A DNA stretch of 64,000 nucleotides from Pseudomonadota bacterium (GCA_963205025.1 CAUJHO010000095.1:1-64000), one strand, 5' to 3'; counted from the stretch's first letter, positions 1 to 10,267 are shown. The notes: generated from the sequence alone by a model not told the origin. Numbers and translations: made by a program.

Positions 1-2
1 GG

Positions 3-149
3 GACATGATGATCGCCGCCGGCATGGACCGGCTGCGCCAGGACCGGGCCTTGCTGAACATGATGCTGGGCGAGCCCGGACAGGGCGGCTCGGCCTTCGA
101 GACCCAGCTGCTGGCGGCCTTCGGGCCGGGGGATGAGGAGCGGAGTTAG
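3..149 (+). CDS. C-terminal fragment of a protein truncated by the window edge (…DMMIAAGMDRLRQDRALLNMMLGEPGQGG…EERS*)
   Basis: Open frame from window start to tag at 147-149; family not recognised. Confidence 0.5.
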   Translation, partial: DMMIAAGMDRLRQDRALLNMMLGEPGQGGSAFETQLLAAFGPGDEERS

Positions 150-832
150 CTCTCGACCGCCTCAATGATCAGGTCGACGACTTCATCGGGGCGTGAGGCC
201 AGGGAGGCGTGGCTTGCGTCCAGGGTGATGGTCTTTCTCGCGTTCATCCGGGCAGCCATCATCTTCTGGTTTTCCGGGTGGATCATCCGGTCATTCGACG
301 AAATCTGGTACCAGGAGGGCTTGGCCTTCCAGGCCGGGGCAGTGACCGCATCGCCGAAGGTGGAGCCGACGGGGGCTTTCTGGGTGACGGCCATGACCAG
401 GGCTTCGTCCTCCGACAGGTCCTGGGCGAAACTCTCGTGGAACTTGTCCTGGGCGATCCAGAGGTAGCCGTCGCTGTCCGGGGCGATGTTACCGAAGGCG
501 GCCGGGGGATTGGCCTGGCTGATGGCCCCGGCGCTCTCCCCGGCATCCGGGGCGAAGGCCGCGACATAGACCAGGGATTTGACGTTGGGCAGGTCGCCCA
601 TCTCGGTGATGACCTTGCCGCCATAGGAATGACCGACCAGCACCACCGGACCGTCGATCTGCTTGACCATCTTGCGCGTGCGTTCAGCGTCATCGGCCAG
701 CGAGGTCAGCGGGATCTCCACCGCCCTGATCTGATCAAAGCCGCGCGCGCTCAGCTCATTGATAACATGGGCCCAGTGGGCAGCGCCGCCCCAGAAGCCG
801 TGCACGAGGACGATGGTGGGTTTGTCGGACAT
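146..832 (-). CDS. alpha/beta hydrolase
   Basis: 228 aa, IVLVHGFWGGAAHW oxyanion region, GHSYGG nucleophile elbow, C-terminal DASHASLASRP His. Confidence 0.9.
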   Translation of the reverse strand: MSDKPTIVLVHGFWGGAAHWAHVINELSARGFDQIRAVEIPLTSLADDAERTRKMVKQIDGPVVLVGHSYGGKVITEMGDLPNVKSLVYVAAFAPDAGESAGAISQANPPAAFGNIAPDSDGYLWIAQDKFHESFAQDLSEDEALVMAVTQKAPVGSTFGDAVTAPAWKAKPSWYQISSNDRMIHPENQKMMAARMNARKTITLDASHASLASRPDEVVDLIIEAVES

Positions 833-941
833 TCGGTGCGCCTTCCAGCGTTGTGTTGATCTCCACCCCTAAGGCACGAAGTTCAGTGTAACGCACGGAA
901 TTGAAGGAGATAGCGCGAACGTGATCCGAGTTGTCAGCGGG

Positions 942-1538
942 TCAGGATCTTGCAAATGCCAGCAGGGGGGCAAAGTCATGGGCGTCGGCAGATCTTAGAG
1001 CCGACACATAGGTGGCGCGAACGCGTGTGGGTTCCGCCGTCACCTGGCCGCCCCAGGTAAATCGGGCTCGACCCAGCTTGAGCAGAAGCAGGTCGGTCGC
1101 TAATCGCGCGAACCTGCCGTTGCCGTTTGGAAACGGATGAATCCAGGTCAGGCGGTGATGAAATCGCGCGGCGATTTCGTCCGGCGAAAAGGTCTGATGC
1201 TCGATCCAGAAGGCGACGGTCTCAATCAAGGTCTTGAGCTCGGGTTCAACCTGGAAATAGTCGACGCCGATGCGGCGTAAATGCTGTGTGGTCCAGTTAC
1301 CTGCCCACCGCCAGACGAGGCCGAACATCTGACGATGCAGGCGGCGCATCATCGCGATGTCGAGGACATCGCGTCGCCGGCGTGCCGCCCAGGTCTCGGC
1401 TTCAAGGATATTCAGTTGCTCGGCCTCGTTGAGGGCATCGCGGGTCGTGATGAAGGTCGGGATCAGGCCCAGCCGCTCCTCAGGCGAGAGCGGGGTCGCC
1501 GCCGCATCCGCTTCGGCCAAGGCGTTGTCGTCCTTCAC
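942..1538 (-). CDS. mobile mystery protein B (Fic/DOC domain)
   Basis: Fic motif HPFPNGNGRFAR; start overlaps the end of the upstream HTH gene by 4 bp. Confidence 0.88.
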   Translation of the reverse strand: MKDDNALAEADAAATPLSPEERLGLIPTFITTRDALNEAEQLNILEAETWAARRRRDVLDIAMMRRLHRQMFGLVWRWAGNWTTQHLRRIGVDYFQVEPELKTLIETVAFWIEHQTFSPDEIAARFHHRLTWIHPFPNGNGRFARLATDLLLLKLGRARFTWGGQVTAEPTRVRATYVSALRSADAHDFAPLLAFARS

Positions 1539-1996
1539 GTCGGGTCCCAGAAACCACGCGGACCTTCTTGTAGAATCTGGGCGACGAGGCGCTCGCGTTC
1601 GGCGGCCAGATAGGCAGCCGGGACCGCCTGATCTTCGAGACGCATGGTGTGCTCGACCCGAGCCAGCCGCGCGTCGGCGATGGCTTCTGCGCGGGCGCGA
1701 ACGGCATCTTCGAGCGGCTGGTTGGGCACCAGGGCATAGACCAGGGTGCAGTCCAGCGCCTCGGCGGCCTTGCGAAGGGTCGCCAGGGTGAGCGCGTCCT
1801 GCACCTCGCGCTTCTCGATGTCGGTGACGCGGGGTTGGCTGACGTCCATGCGCTCAGCGAGCTGGGTGGTCGTCATGCCGAGGGCATCGCGGATCGCCCT
1901 GACCCAGCCGCGCGGTGGGCGGGGCACAAGACCGGGCTGACGCAGGGCGGCAACCTGTCGATCAAGGTGTTTCCGGGCAAGGGCGGCGGTATCCAT
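1535..1996 (-). CDS. mobile mystery protein A (XRE-type helix-turn-helix)
   Basis: HTH MTTTQLAERMDVSQPRVTDIEKRE; paired upstream of the Fic gene as in the mobile mystery A/B pair. Confidence 0.88.
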   Translation of the reverse strand: MDTAALARKHLDRQVAALRQPGLVPRPPRGWVRAIRDALGMTTTQLAERMDVSQPRVTDIEKREVQDALTLATLRKAAEALDCTLVYALVPNQPLEDAVRARAEAIADARLARVEHTMRLEDQAVPAAYLAAERERLVAQILQEGPRGFWDPT

Positions 1997-2013
1997 AACC
2001 TAAGGATTATGGA
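1992..2013. promoter_or_regulatory. inverted repeat TCCATAA-N8-TTATGGA over the mobile mystery A start codon; putative autoregulatory operator
   Basis: 7-bp perfect arms read directly; includes the start codon (cat 1994-1996). Confidence 0.55.
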
Positions 2014-2033
2014 CCATGCTCAGAGATATAGCA

Positions 2034-2070
2034 AATATATTATATGGCGCCAGATATTATATAATATATA
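2034..2070. promoter_or_regulatory. AT-rich imperfect inverted repeat (AATATATTATAT … ATATAATATATATT)
   Basis: Almost pure A/T patch in otherwise high-GC DNA between mobile mystery A and bdhA-like. Confidence 0.45.
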
Positions 2071-2077
2071 TTTTATA

Positions 2078-2890
2078 CTACTGCGCCGTCCAGCCGCCGT
2101 CGACGGAGTAGGCCGTGCCGTTGCACGAGGCCCCGAGGTCGGAGACCAGATACAGGAACAGGCCGGCGATCTCTTCTACCGTCACGAACTTCTTGGTCGG
2201 CTGGGCCTTGAGCATGACGTCCTTGATCACCTGATCCGGCGTGATGCCGCGCGTGCGGGCCTGGTCGGCGATCTGGTTCTTGACGATCGGCGTCATCACA
2301 TAGCCCGGGCAGATGGCGTTGCAGGTGATGCCGTGCTCGGCGACCTCAAGCCCGACCGTCTTGGTCAGGCCGATGACCCCATGTTTGGCCGCGACATAGG
2401 CCGACTTGAACGGCGAGGCGACCAGGCCGTGGGCCGAGGCCAGGTTGACGATGCGGCCGCGCCCCTGCGCCTTCATGATCGGCACCGCCGCCCGCGTCGC
2501 ATAGAAGGCCGACGACAGGTTGATGGCGATGATCTGGTCCCACTTGGCGGTCGGGAATTTCTCGATGGCCTCGACATGCTGGATGCCAGCGTTGTTGCAC
2601 AGGATGTCGAGGCGTCCGAACTCGCCGCGGGCAAAGGCGATCAGGTCGGTGACCTCTTCGCCCTTGGACATGTCGGCCGCGTGGTAGCGAACGCGCACGC
2701 CGCAGGAGGCTTCAAGATCGGCGCGGGTCCGTTCGATCTCAGCCGGGTCGCCCAGGCCGTTCAGCACCACATCGCAGCCGCGCATCGCCAGGGCCCGTGC
2801 CAGGGCCTGACCGATGCCTGAGGTCGATCCGGTTACGACGGCGGCCTGACCGCGCAGGTCATAGGGGTCATGGGCGGAAGGCTGGGCCAT
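2078..2890 (-). CDS. bdhA: SDR-family 3-hydroxybutyrate dehydrogenase
   Basis: MAQPSAHDPYDLRGQAAVVTGSTSGIG, NNAGIQHV, SAYVAAKHG, CNGTAYSVDGGWTAQ; the longer ORF start (3205) looks spurious. Confidence 0.85.
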   Translation of the reverse strand: MAQPSAHDPYDLRGQAAVVTGSTSGIGQALARALAMRGCDVVLNGLGDPAEIERTRADLEASCGVRVRYHAADMSKGEEVTDLIAFARGEFGRLDILCNNAGIQHVEAIEKFPTAKWDQIIAINLSSAFYATRAAVPIMKAQGRGRIVNLASAHGLVASPFKSAYVAAKHGVIGLTKTVGLEVAEHGITCNAICPGYVMTPIVKNQIADQARTRGITPDQVIKDVMLKAQPTKKFVTVEEIAGLFLYLVSDLGASCNGTAYSVDGGWTAQ

Positions 2891-3069
2891 GTTGTCGGTT
2901 CCATCGGCGGGTTTGCGAAGCCACTGAAGCATGAAATTCCACACCCGGTGAATATTAAACTTGGCCGACCCTAGCTCCTCCCTCCGCGTGTCGCCACCCC
3001 AAAGTCGGTCCGTCCCTTGCGGGAAACGGGTCGGGACGCGGCCTGGCGTCCCGGATCGGGACGGTCGCC

Positions 3070-4344
3070 ATGTTCGACTTCGGCAAGGATCTGAAGCGGT
3101 TTGTCGCTTCCGGCGTCGGCGGCCAGACCCGCGACCCCCGCGTTCTCGAACTTCTGCCGACGGCGATGGTGGCCGAACAGGCGGCGGCCGAGGCCCCCCT
3201 GGCAAGCCAGTCGAGCCACCCCTGGCGGGCGTGGCGCGACATTGCCCTGATTTGGGTCGGCCATGCCCGCCGCACCGGCCTGACCTCCAGCCTGGAGGCC
3301 GCGGGCCGCGCCGCCCAGCAGACCGTGTCGGCGGCGACGGCGGGAAACGCCTTCGCCTTTGCCAGTGCCGCGGCCGCCGAGGTGGCGCTGGCGCGCTTCG
3401 ATCTGAGAGGCAGCCTGGACGCGCTGGACGAGGCGGATGCCGGCGTCGAGGCGGCGGCGAGAGAACTCCATTCGCGCCGGGCCGAAGCTGCGGTCGCCGC
3501 TATTCATGCCCGCGTTCGGGCGCGTCGTGCCCTGATGGGGGATGATCCGGCCGCCGTGCGTGCGGCGGCGGCGCTGCTGGATACGGCCCTGCATCTGGAC
3601 AGCCGGCGCGGCAGCGACCCCGACCCGTGGCGGCTGGTGCGCGTCGTTGATCTGCGGATGGACCGGGCCGAGCTGGCGTTGCAGGCCGGTCTGCGCTGGC
3701 AGGACGAACGGCTGCTGGACCAGGCGGGGCGTGATCTGCGCGTGCTGATGGAAAAGGTCGACGGCGACTACCTGCCGGTGACGCGGGCGCGCGCCATCCG
3801 GGCCTGTGGCTTGGCCCTGTCGGCGCTGGGCCAGATGGCCGGCCGCACCGAAGCGATGGAGCAGGCCATCGAGCTGATGACGGTCGGTCGCGACCTGTTC
3901 GACGAGGATCACAGTCCGCTGGATGCCGGGGCCCTGCTCGCGGCCCAGGCCGAGACCCTGCTGCGCTGGCAGGAGGCGGCCCCGGTGGTTCAGCTTCTGA
4001 AGTCGGCCGAGGATCTGCTGACCCGGGCCTGGAAGCTGTGTGCGACCCGCTCGACGGCCCTGGAGGTCGAGATCCGGCTCAGGGCTGCGCGCGTGAAAAC
4101 GCTGCTGGCCTATCATGACGGCGACGTCGCGGCCCTGTCCGGCCAGGAAAGCCGACTACGTCAGCGACTGGCGCGCGGAGTTGCAGATCCGGTGGCCTGG
4201 GCGGTCGATCAGCTGTGTCTGGCGCAGGTCTATGAGGCGCTGGATGAGCTGGGTTGTCAGCCGGCGCGAAGCTGGGCGGCGGCCTATGCCCGCTCCGAGG
4301 CCGCCGAGACCTTGCGCGAATCCGGCCTGGGCGCGGTAGTCTAG
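3070..4344 (+). CDS. hypothetical alpha-helical/TPR-like protein
   Basis: 424 aa Ala-rich helical ORF; no specific family recognised. Confidence 0.7.
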   Translation: MFDFGKDLKRFVASGVGGQTRDPRVLELLPTAMVAEQAAAEAPLASQSSHPWRAWRDIALIWVGHARRTGLTSSLEAAGRAAQQTVSAATAGNAFAFASAAAAEVALARFDLRGSLDALDEADAGVEAAARELHSRRAEAAVAAIHARVRARRALMGDDPAAVRAAAALLDTALHLDSRRGSDPDPWRLVRVVDLRMDRAELALQAGLRWQDERLLDQAGRDLRVLMEKVDGDYLPVTRARAIRACGLALSALGQMAGRTEAMEQAIELMTVGRDLFDEDHSPLDAGALLAAQAETLLRWQEAAPVVQLLKSAEDLLTRAWKLCATRSTALEVEIRLRAARVKTLLAYHDGDVAALSGQESRLRQRLARGVADPVAWAVDQLCLAQVYEALDELGCQPARSWAAAYARSEAAETLRESGLGAVV

Positions 4345-4352
4345 GGGGATTG

Positions 4353-6068
4353 TCAGGCGGGATCGGCCCCGGCTGTTCCCGGAAACGGCACAACCTCGGC
4401 CGTCGGTCGCGCGGAGGTATCGACAATCGGAAGCCGAAGCGTGAAGTCCGAGCCTTCGCCCAGCCGGCTTTCGATGGCCAGGGTGCCGCCATGCAGCTCG
4501 GCCATCGAGCGCACCAGCGACAGACCCAGCCCGGTGCCCTGACGCCGCTGATCCGACCCACCGGCCTGTTCATAGGGACGGCCGATGCGCTCAAGGTCGG
4601 CGGGCGACAGGCCGACGCCGGTGTCGGCGACGCTGATCTCCAGGATCGAACCGTCAATCCGCATGGACAGGGTGACCGAGCCATGCCGGGGGGTGAACTT
4701 CACCGCGTTGGACAGCAGGTTCAGCGCCATCTGTTTCAGGGCGCGCTTGTCGGCTTCGACCAGGACGGGATCGACCGGAAAGCCGCCGTGCAAATCGACA
4801 CCCTTGTCGTGCGCCTGAAGCCGGATCAGACGCATGGCCGCAGACACCGGATCGCGCGCATCGAAACGCTGGCGCGCCAGATCGAAGCGTTCGGCCTCGA
4901 TCTTGGACATGTCCAGAACGTCATTGATCAGATCCAGCAGATGCTCGCCGGCCTCGTGGATCAGGTTGGCGTACTCCAGGTAGCGGTCCGGCAGCGGGCC
5001 GAACATGCGCTGGCGCATCATGTCCGAAAAGCCGATGACGGCATTGAGCGGGGTCCGCAGCTCGTGGCTCATATTGGCCAGGAAGCGTGTCTTGCCCTGA
5101 TGCAGGGTCTCGGCCTCCTGGCGCGCGGCATCCAGTGCCGCTTCGCGGGCCTGCTGGTCGGAGACGTCGCGCAGCACCGCCAGGACGGTGCCGTCCGGCA
5201 GGCGGCGCAGGGCCGCCTCAAACAGGCGATCCATGGCCCGCAGCGGCACGAACCGTGCCCGCGCCTCGCCCTCGGTGACGGCCAGGTCGATCGCGGCCCT
5301 GAGCGGGAGCCGGTCGCGCGCCTCGGCAGCCCCAAAAATCCCTTCGCCGGTCAGGTCGGCCAGATCGACCCCCGCCTGGCCGCGACCGAAGGCCGACAGC
5401 AGCCGGCCCTGATCGTCGATCCGCAGGCTGAGCAGGGGCTGGGCCTGGAGAATCTGTTCGAGGCGCCGGCGCAGCGCATGTTCGCTGGCGGCGTCGGCCT
5501 CATTGCGGGCCACGGCGACGAGCAGACTCCAGCCGGCCGATCCGACCAGCAGGAGGGCCGCCAGGCCCGAGAGCAGGGGCTGGCCCGGTGGCGAGCTGCT
5601 GACGGCGATCGCCAGTCCGACGGCGACGGCCACCACCGAGCCGGTGGCCGCCAGCGCCCGCTCGCGCGCACCGCCGATGATCAGACCGGCCAGCAGGGGG
5701 GCGAAGGTCCAGGTCGCCAGCGGTCCGGCCAGGCCGCCGGCCAGGGCGACGGCCACCGTGGCCGCGGCAAACCACAGACCGGCCAGGATCAGCCGGAATG
5801 GCGGCGCGCGCGGACGCCACAGGGCCAACCCGGTCAAGCCGGGAATGAGGCCCGCGGCCAGGCCGGCCTGAACCAGGCGATCTGAGGTCAGAAGGCCGAA
5901 GGCCGTTGCACCCAGAAGCACGGCAACGCCCAGGCTCCACAACAGATGCCAGATCGCCGCCACCCGATCATTCGGGCCGGACGGGCGGCTGGGAGGTGGG
6001 CTGGACGATTCGATCACTCGGCAGACCTGAGGGCGTGAAACGTGACGTCGGACAGGGCTCGGACTCAA
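4353..6068 (-). CDS. divJ: membrane sensor histidine kinase, DivJ-like
   Basis: N-terminal multi-TM region, PAS-like, H-box FLANMSHELRTPLNAVIGFSDMMRQRMFGPL, HATPase GTGLGLSLVRSMAELHGG; resembles the Caulobacter DivJ/PleC group. Confidence 0.6.
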   Translation of the reverse strand: MSPSPVRRHVSRPQVCRVIESSSPPPSRPSGPNDRVAAIWHLLWSLGVAVLLGATAFGLLTSDRLVQAGLAAGLIPGLTGLALWRPRAPPFRLILAGLWFAAATVAVALAGGLAGPLATWTFAPLLAGLIIGGARERALAATGSVVAVAVGLAIAVSSSPPGQPLLSGLAALLLVGSAGWSLLVAVARNEADAASEHALRRRLEQILQAQPLLSLRIDDQGRLLSAFGRGQAGVDLADLTGEGIFGAAEARDRLPLRAAIDLAVTEGEARARFVPLRAMDRLFEAALRRLPDGTVLAVLRDVSDQQAREAALDAARQEAETLHQGKTRFLANMSHELRTPLNAVIGFSDMMRQRMFGPLPDRYLEYANLIHEAGEHLLDLINDVLDMSKIEAERFDLARQRFDARDPVSAAMRLIRLQAHDKGVDLHGGFPVDPVLVEADKRALKQMALNLLSNAVKFTPRHGSVTLSMRIDGSILEISVADTGVGLSPADLERIGRPYEQAGGSDQRRQGTGLGLSLVRSMAELHGGTLAIESRLGEGSDFTLRLPIVDTSARPTAEVVPFPGTAGADPA

Positions 6069-6268
6069 ACCTATCTTCTAGCGTGAGTCGGGGCGAACGC
6101 CGCTTAGGTCAAGTGTCAGCGCCTGTCAGGCGAGTGCATCGGCCCCCCGGATCGGCGGGAGTCGCTGAGCCCAGTGCAGGGCTTACGAAGACGGGCATCG
6201 CCACCCCGGGGCGTTGCGGCCTGCTCGCCGTCGCCTATGTTGGGCCCCTGTTCGAGGGAGACTGAACC

Positions 6269-7249
6269 ATGTCCGACGCCGCCTATGACGCCAGCCGCCA
6301 TCGCAAGGCCGGGCGCGGCAAGGTCTATCCGTCGATCATCGAAACGATCGGTGACACGCCGCTGGTGGCGCTGCCGCGGCTATCGGCAGAGCTGAGGCCC
6401 AAGGCGACAGTGCTGGCCAAGCTGGAGTTCTTCAACCCCATGGGTTCGGTCAAGGACCGTATCGGCGTGGCCATGGTCGAGGCTCTGGACCAGGCCGGCA
6501 AGCTGACGCCCGAGACGGTGCTGATCGAACCGACCAGCGGCAATACCGGCATCGCCCTGGCCTTTGTGGCGGCGGCCAAGGGTATCCGGCTGGTTCTGGT
6601 GATGCCGGAATCCATGTCGATCGAGCGGCGCAAGATGCTGGCCCTGCTGGGGGCCGAGCTGGTTCTGACCCCGGCCGAGAAAGGCATGAAGGGGGCCATC
6701 GCCATGGCCGAAGACCTGCTGGCCGCGACGCCGGGGGCCATCAGTCCCGGCCAGTTCGACAATCCGGCCAATCCCGAAATCCACCGCAAAACGACGGCGG
6801 AGGAAATCTGGGCCGACACGGACGGCGGCGTGGACATGGTGATTTCGGGCGTCGGCACCGGCGGAACGCTGACCGGCGTCGGCCAGGTGCTGAAGGCGCG
6901 CAAACCCTCGGTCAGGATGATCGCGGTCGAGCCGGCGGATTCGCCCGTCCTGGCCGGCGGTGCGCCCGGTCCGCACAAGATCCAGGGCATCGGGGCCGGG
7001 TTTGTCCCGGCCATTCTGGACCGGTCGATGATCGACGGCATCGAGGAGGTGACGAATGAAGAGGCCTTCGACATGGCCCGCAAGGCCGCGCGGCTGGAGG
7101 GCATTCCGGTGGGGATTTCGTCCGGCGCGGCCCTGACCGCCGCCTTCCGCCGGGCGGCGCTGGACGAGAACGCCGGCAAGACCATCGTGGCCATCATCCC
7201 CAGCTTTGCGGAACGCTATCTGTCGACGGCGCTGTTTGAGGGGCTATGA
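6269..7249 (+). CDS. cysK: cysteine synthase A
   Basis: [14 protein letters not shown]-Lys motif, [23 protein letters not shown]. Confidence 0.95.
   Translation: MSDAAYDASRHRKAGRGKVYPSIIETIGDTPLVALPRLSAELRPKATVLAKLEFFNPMGSVKDRIGVAMVEALDQAGKLTPETVLIEPTSGNTGIALAFVAAAKGIRLVLVMPESMSIERRKMLALLGAELVLTPAEKGMKGAIAMAEDLLAATPGAISPGQFDNPANPEIHRKTTAEEIWADTDGGVDMVISGVGTGGTLTGVGQVLKARKPSVRMIAVEPADSPVLAGGAPGPHKIQGIGAGFVPAILDRSMIDGIEEVTNEEAFDMARKAARLEGIPVGISSGAALTAAFRRAALDENAGKTIVAIIPSFAERYLSTALFEGL
7228..7244 (+). repeat. 17-bp direct repeat copy 1 (GGCGCTGTTTGAGGGGC), cysK 3' end
   Basis: Identical to 7758-7774; flanks the NADAR gene. Confidence 0.85.
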
Positions 7250-7752
7250 GCGCCACTCTGACCGTGACGGACCTGCCGGACCCCGCGGCATTCGGCGAAT
7301 TCCACCCCTTTATCAAAGGGGTTTTCAGCCAATGGCATCCAACGAAATTCGTCATCGCAGGAGAGACCTTCGTCACGGCAGAGCAGTGGATGATGGTCAG
7401 CAAGGCCCGCTTGTTCGAAGATGATGAAACGGCGGGTCAGATCATGACGTCGGACGATCCGGCGACCCAGAAGCGGCTGGGGCAAGGGGTGCGAGGCTTT
7501 GATCACCAAGTCTGGCACGAGCACCGCATCGACATCGTTTACCGGGGCAATTTCGAGAAGTTCCGCCAGAACGAAGGCGCGGCCAGACAGTTGAAGGGGA
7601 CAGCGCCGGCTATGCTGGTCGAGGCCAATCCGCGCGACTGGAACTGGGGCAACGGCCTGACGTTGGACGATCCGGGCAACCATCAGCCATCAGTCTGGAA
7701 GGGCTACAATCTGCTTGGACGAATCCTGACGCGCATCCGCCACGAGATCTGA
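7246..7752 (+). CDS. NADAR family protein (YbiA-like)
   Basis: 168 aa; [28 protein letters not shown] and [12 protein letters not shown]…[15 protein letters not shown]. Confidence 0.9.
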   Translation: MSATLTVTDLPDPAAFGEFHPFIKGVFSQWHPTKFVIAGETFVTAEQWMMVSKARLFEDDETAGQIMTSDDPATQKRLGQGVRGFDHQVWHEHRIDIVYRGNFEKFRQNEGAARQLKGTAPAMLVEANPRDWNWGNGLTLDDPGNHQPSVWKGYNLLGRILTRIRHEI

Positions 7753-7757
7753 ACGCT

Positions 7758-7774
7758 GGCGCTGTTTGAGGGGC
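7758..7774 (+). repeat. 17-bp direct repeat copy 2, cysK 3'-end remnant downstream of NADAR
   Basis: GGCGCTGTTTGAGGGGC followed by ccgtga; reads LALFEGP*, compared with cysK TALFEGL*. Confidence 0.85.
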
Positions 7775-7871
7775 CGTGACGCGACGCGGGCCCTGTCTCG
7801 CCAGGACGGCCAAAACGCTTGACGGGCAAGCCTGCCCCCGGCCTTCTCTAGGAGCGAACGGGGAGCCGGCC

Positions 7872-8837
7872 ATGAAACTCAGTGTCGTGTCGATGGCGGC
7901 GGCGGCGGGCCTTCTCGCCGGCGTCGTGGCTCCAGCCCTGGCCCAGGATCTGCCGGCGGCCGAGGCGGCGGACGAAGACCCATTCCGACCGCTGTATCCC
8001 CTGATCGGGCGCGCCTGGCGCGGGTCATCGGTCGGGCCGAACACGGTCGAGGACGTGGTGCGCTGGGAGTGGGCCGTCGGCGGCCACGCTGTGCGCGCGG
8101 TCCATTCGGTCAACAACGGCCTCTATGGCGGCGAGACCCTGATCTTCCCGGATCGCGACAGCGGCCATCTGATTTTTCATTACTTCACATCGGGTGGCTT
8201 CCACACGACGGGCCAGATGTCGGTGACCCCCGAGGGCGTGATCGAAATCAATGAGACGGTCCACGGCATCGAGGGTCTGGAGCGGCTGCGCTCGACGATG
8301 ATGATTGCGGACGATGGCACCTATCGGACGCGCGGCCAGGTGGAGCGCGACGGGGCCTGGGTCGAGTTCGGCGGCTTTGACTATCGCCTGGATTCGCGGG
8401 CGACCGTCGCGGGGCCGGATCGCGCCGGGGAGCAGGCGGCCCTGGCCTCGGGTTCCCTGATGATCAGCCGACGCCTCGTCGCCAATCCGGGCGAACCGGG
8501 CGATGTTGCGGCCTATCTGCGGATCGACAACTCGGGTGCGACCGATGCCCTGATCGGAGCATCCTGCCCTTGCGCCGAACGGGTGGAACTGCACCGGATT
8601 GATCGGTCCGGCGAGCGCCCCGACATGGTGTCCGATACGCGTTGGGAGGCCGGGTCTGAAGGACGGCTGGATGTCCGGCCGGGCAGCGACCTGCATCTGA
8701 TGCTGATCGGGTTCGACTCGGCGCGGGCCGAGGCCGAGACGGTGACACTCTTGCTCCGGTTTGAACGGGCCGGAGAGGTGGCCGCGACGTTTGTTCTGGT
8801 TCCCGACAGCCGCTCGGCCTGGACACGCTTCGACTAG
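7872..8837 (+). CDS. secreted protein with C-terminal PCu(A)C-like copper-chaperone domain
   Basis: Signal peptide MKLSVVSMAAAAGLLAGVVAPALAQ; C-term CPCAERVELHRI…M…GSDLHLMLIGF. Confidence 0.7.
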   Translation: MKLSVVSMAAAAGLLAGVVAPALAQDLPAAEAADEDPFRPLYPLIGRAWRGSSVGPNTVEDVVRWEWAVGGHAVRAVHSVNNGLYGGETLIFPDRDSGHLIFHYFTSGGFHTTGQMSVTPEGVIEINETVHGIEGLERLRSTMMIADDGTYRTRGQVERDGAWVEFGGFDYRLDSRATVAGPDRAGEQAALASGSLMISRRLVANPGEPGDVAAYLRIDNSGATDALIGASCPCAERVELHRIDRSGERPDMVSDTRWEAGSEGRLDVRPGSDLHLMLIGFDSARAEAETVTLLLRFERAGEVAATFVLVPDSRSAWTRFD

Positions 8838-8932
8838 GTCGCGTCCCGGTGCGTGGAAACCGGTGTCCCGCCACGTTTTGGTGGCGTCGTACCGTCCACA
8901 AGCGGTTAACTATCCGGAGCCGATATTAGGGC

Positions 8933-10159
8933 ATGAGCGAATCTGCCGCTTCGTCCGCCCTGGATCCGACGCCGACGCCGGGCGAATCCTCGCGCGCGCG
9001 CCGTGCCCTGCTGAAGCGACTGGCCGATGTGGTCAGCCTGCCGGGAAGCCGCATCAACGCCTTTGAGCGCGCCGTGGTCGGGGACCTGCTGGTGGAGATG
9101 TTGCGCGAGGCCGAACCGTCGGAGCGATTGAGAGTCGCCAAACGCCTCGCCCCCCTGACGGAAATTCCCGACAGCCTGGTCCGGCTGTTGCTGCGCGATG
9201 ATTCCGGTGCGGCTGAACTGTTGCTGGATCAGTGTACGGCCTTCTCTGATGCCGACCTGATTTCGTGCGCCCTGGAAGCGGGTCATTCCCAGCGTCTCGC
9301 CCTGGCCGGTCGCCGCAATCTGTCGGAGGCCATTACCGACGCCCTGGTGTCGCACCTGGAGCCGGCGGTCATGGACCGGCTGCTTCACAACAGGGAGGCC
9401 AAGCTGTCGCAGACGGCGATCGAGGAACTGGTTGCCGTCAGTCGCGATGCGATCAGCCTGATCGACCCGTTGCTCAAGCGCCCGGAAATGCGGCCGTCCA
9501 GCGCCTATGTGATGTTCTGGTGGAGCAACACCGAACAGCGGCGCACCATCCTGTCGCGCTTCGCCGTGTCCCGCGAGGTGCTGCAGGAAGTCGTCGATGA
9601 CGTCTTTGCCATGGCGGCCGCTGAAGGCTGGCAGGATGCCCTGTCACGCAAGGCCCTGCAGTTCATCGAGCGCCGCCAGCGTAACCGGGCCGCCGTCGAG
9701 AAAAGCCCCTACGACAGCCTGGATCATGCGGTCGAGGTCGCTGCCCATGGATTGACCCGTGACCTGGCGTCCGAAATCTCCTTCCTGGCGGGCATCAAGC
9801 CGATGACGGGGGCCAAGATCTTCACCGACATGGGCGGTGAGTCCGTGGCTATCCTGTGCAAGGCGACCGGATTGCCCAAGGCCTGTGTTCGCCAGCTCTG
9901 GCGGGGCATGCGCCGGCCGGAGGTCGACGAGGCCGGCCAGATGGATGCGCGGCTGTCCGAGGTGCTGATTACATACGACATGATTGCAGTCGACCGGGCC
10001 CAGACAGTCTTGAGATACTGGAACTGGTCGTTGAGTTCAGCTCTGACGCCACAGCTTATGCGCGCGATTCGTGATGGTGCAGATGACGTGCTTGACGAAT
10101 ACTCGGTCCCGCAACGCGCGGCGATGCTTGCTCTGACGTCAGAATTCGGCCGAAAATAA
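8933..10159 (+). CDS. DUF2336 domain-containing protein
   Basis: 408 aa helical ORF with DUF2336-like architecture. Confidence 0.75.
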   Translation: MSESAASSALDPTPTPGESSRARRALLKRLADVVSLPGSRINAFERAVVGDLLVEMLREAEPSERLRVAKRLAPLTEIPDSLVRLLLRDDSGAAELLLDQCTAFSDADLISCALEAGHSQRLALAGRRNLSEAITDALVSHLEPAVMDRLLHNREAKLSQTAIEELVAVSRDAISLIDPLLKRPEMRPSSAYVMFWWSNTEQRRTILSRFAVSREVLQEVVDDVFAMAAAEGWQDALSRKALQFIERRQRNRAAVEKSPYDSLDHAVEVAAHGLTRDLASEISFLAGIKPMTGAKIFTDMGGESVAILCKATGLPKACVRQLWRGMRRPEVDEAGQMDARLSEVLITYDMIAVDRAQTVLRYWNWSLSSALTPQLMRAIRDGADDVLDEYSVPQRAAMLALTSEFGRK

Positions 10160-10267
10160 TACGCGAATATATCGGCCCGGTTTCGGTTGTCATGATCGCC
10201 GAACATCACTAAAGCACCCGTTCTCGAGGCTGATTACAGCTCTCAATCATGCGTTGCTGAACGAGGA

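Noticed and set aside
4254-5885. Long plus-strand ORF (543 aa) opposite the DivJ-like kinase gene
   Set aside because: Antisense shadow ORF typical of high-GC coding DNA; Gln/Arg/Gly-rich, no domain; opposite frame is a clear histidine kinase.
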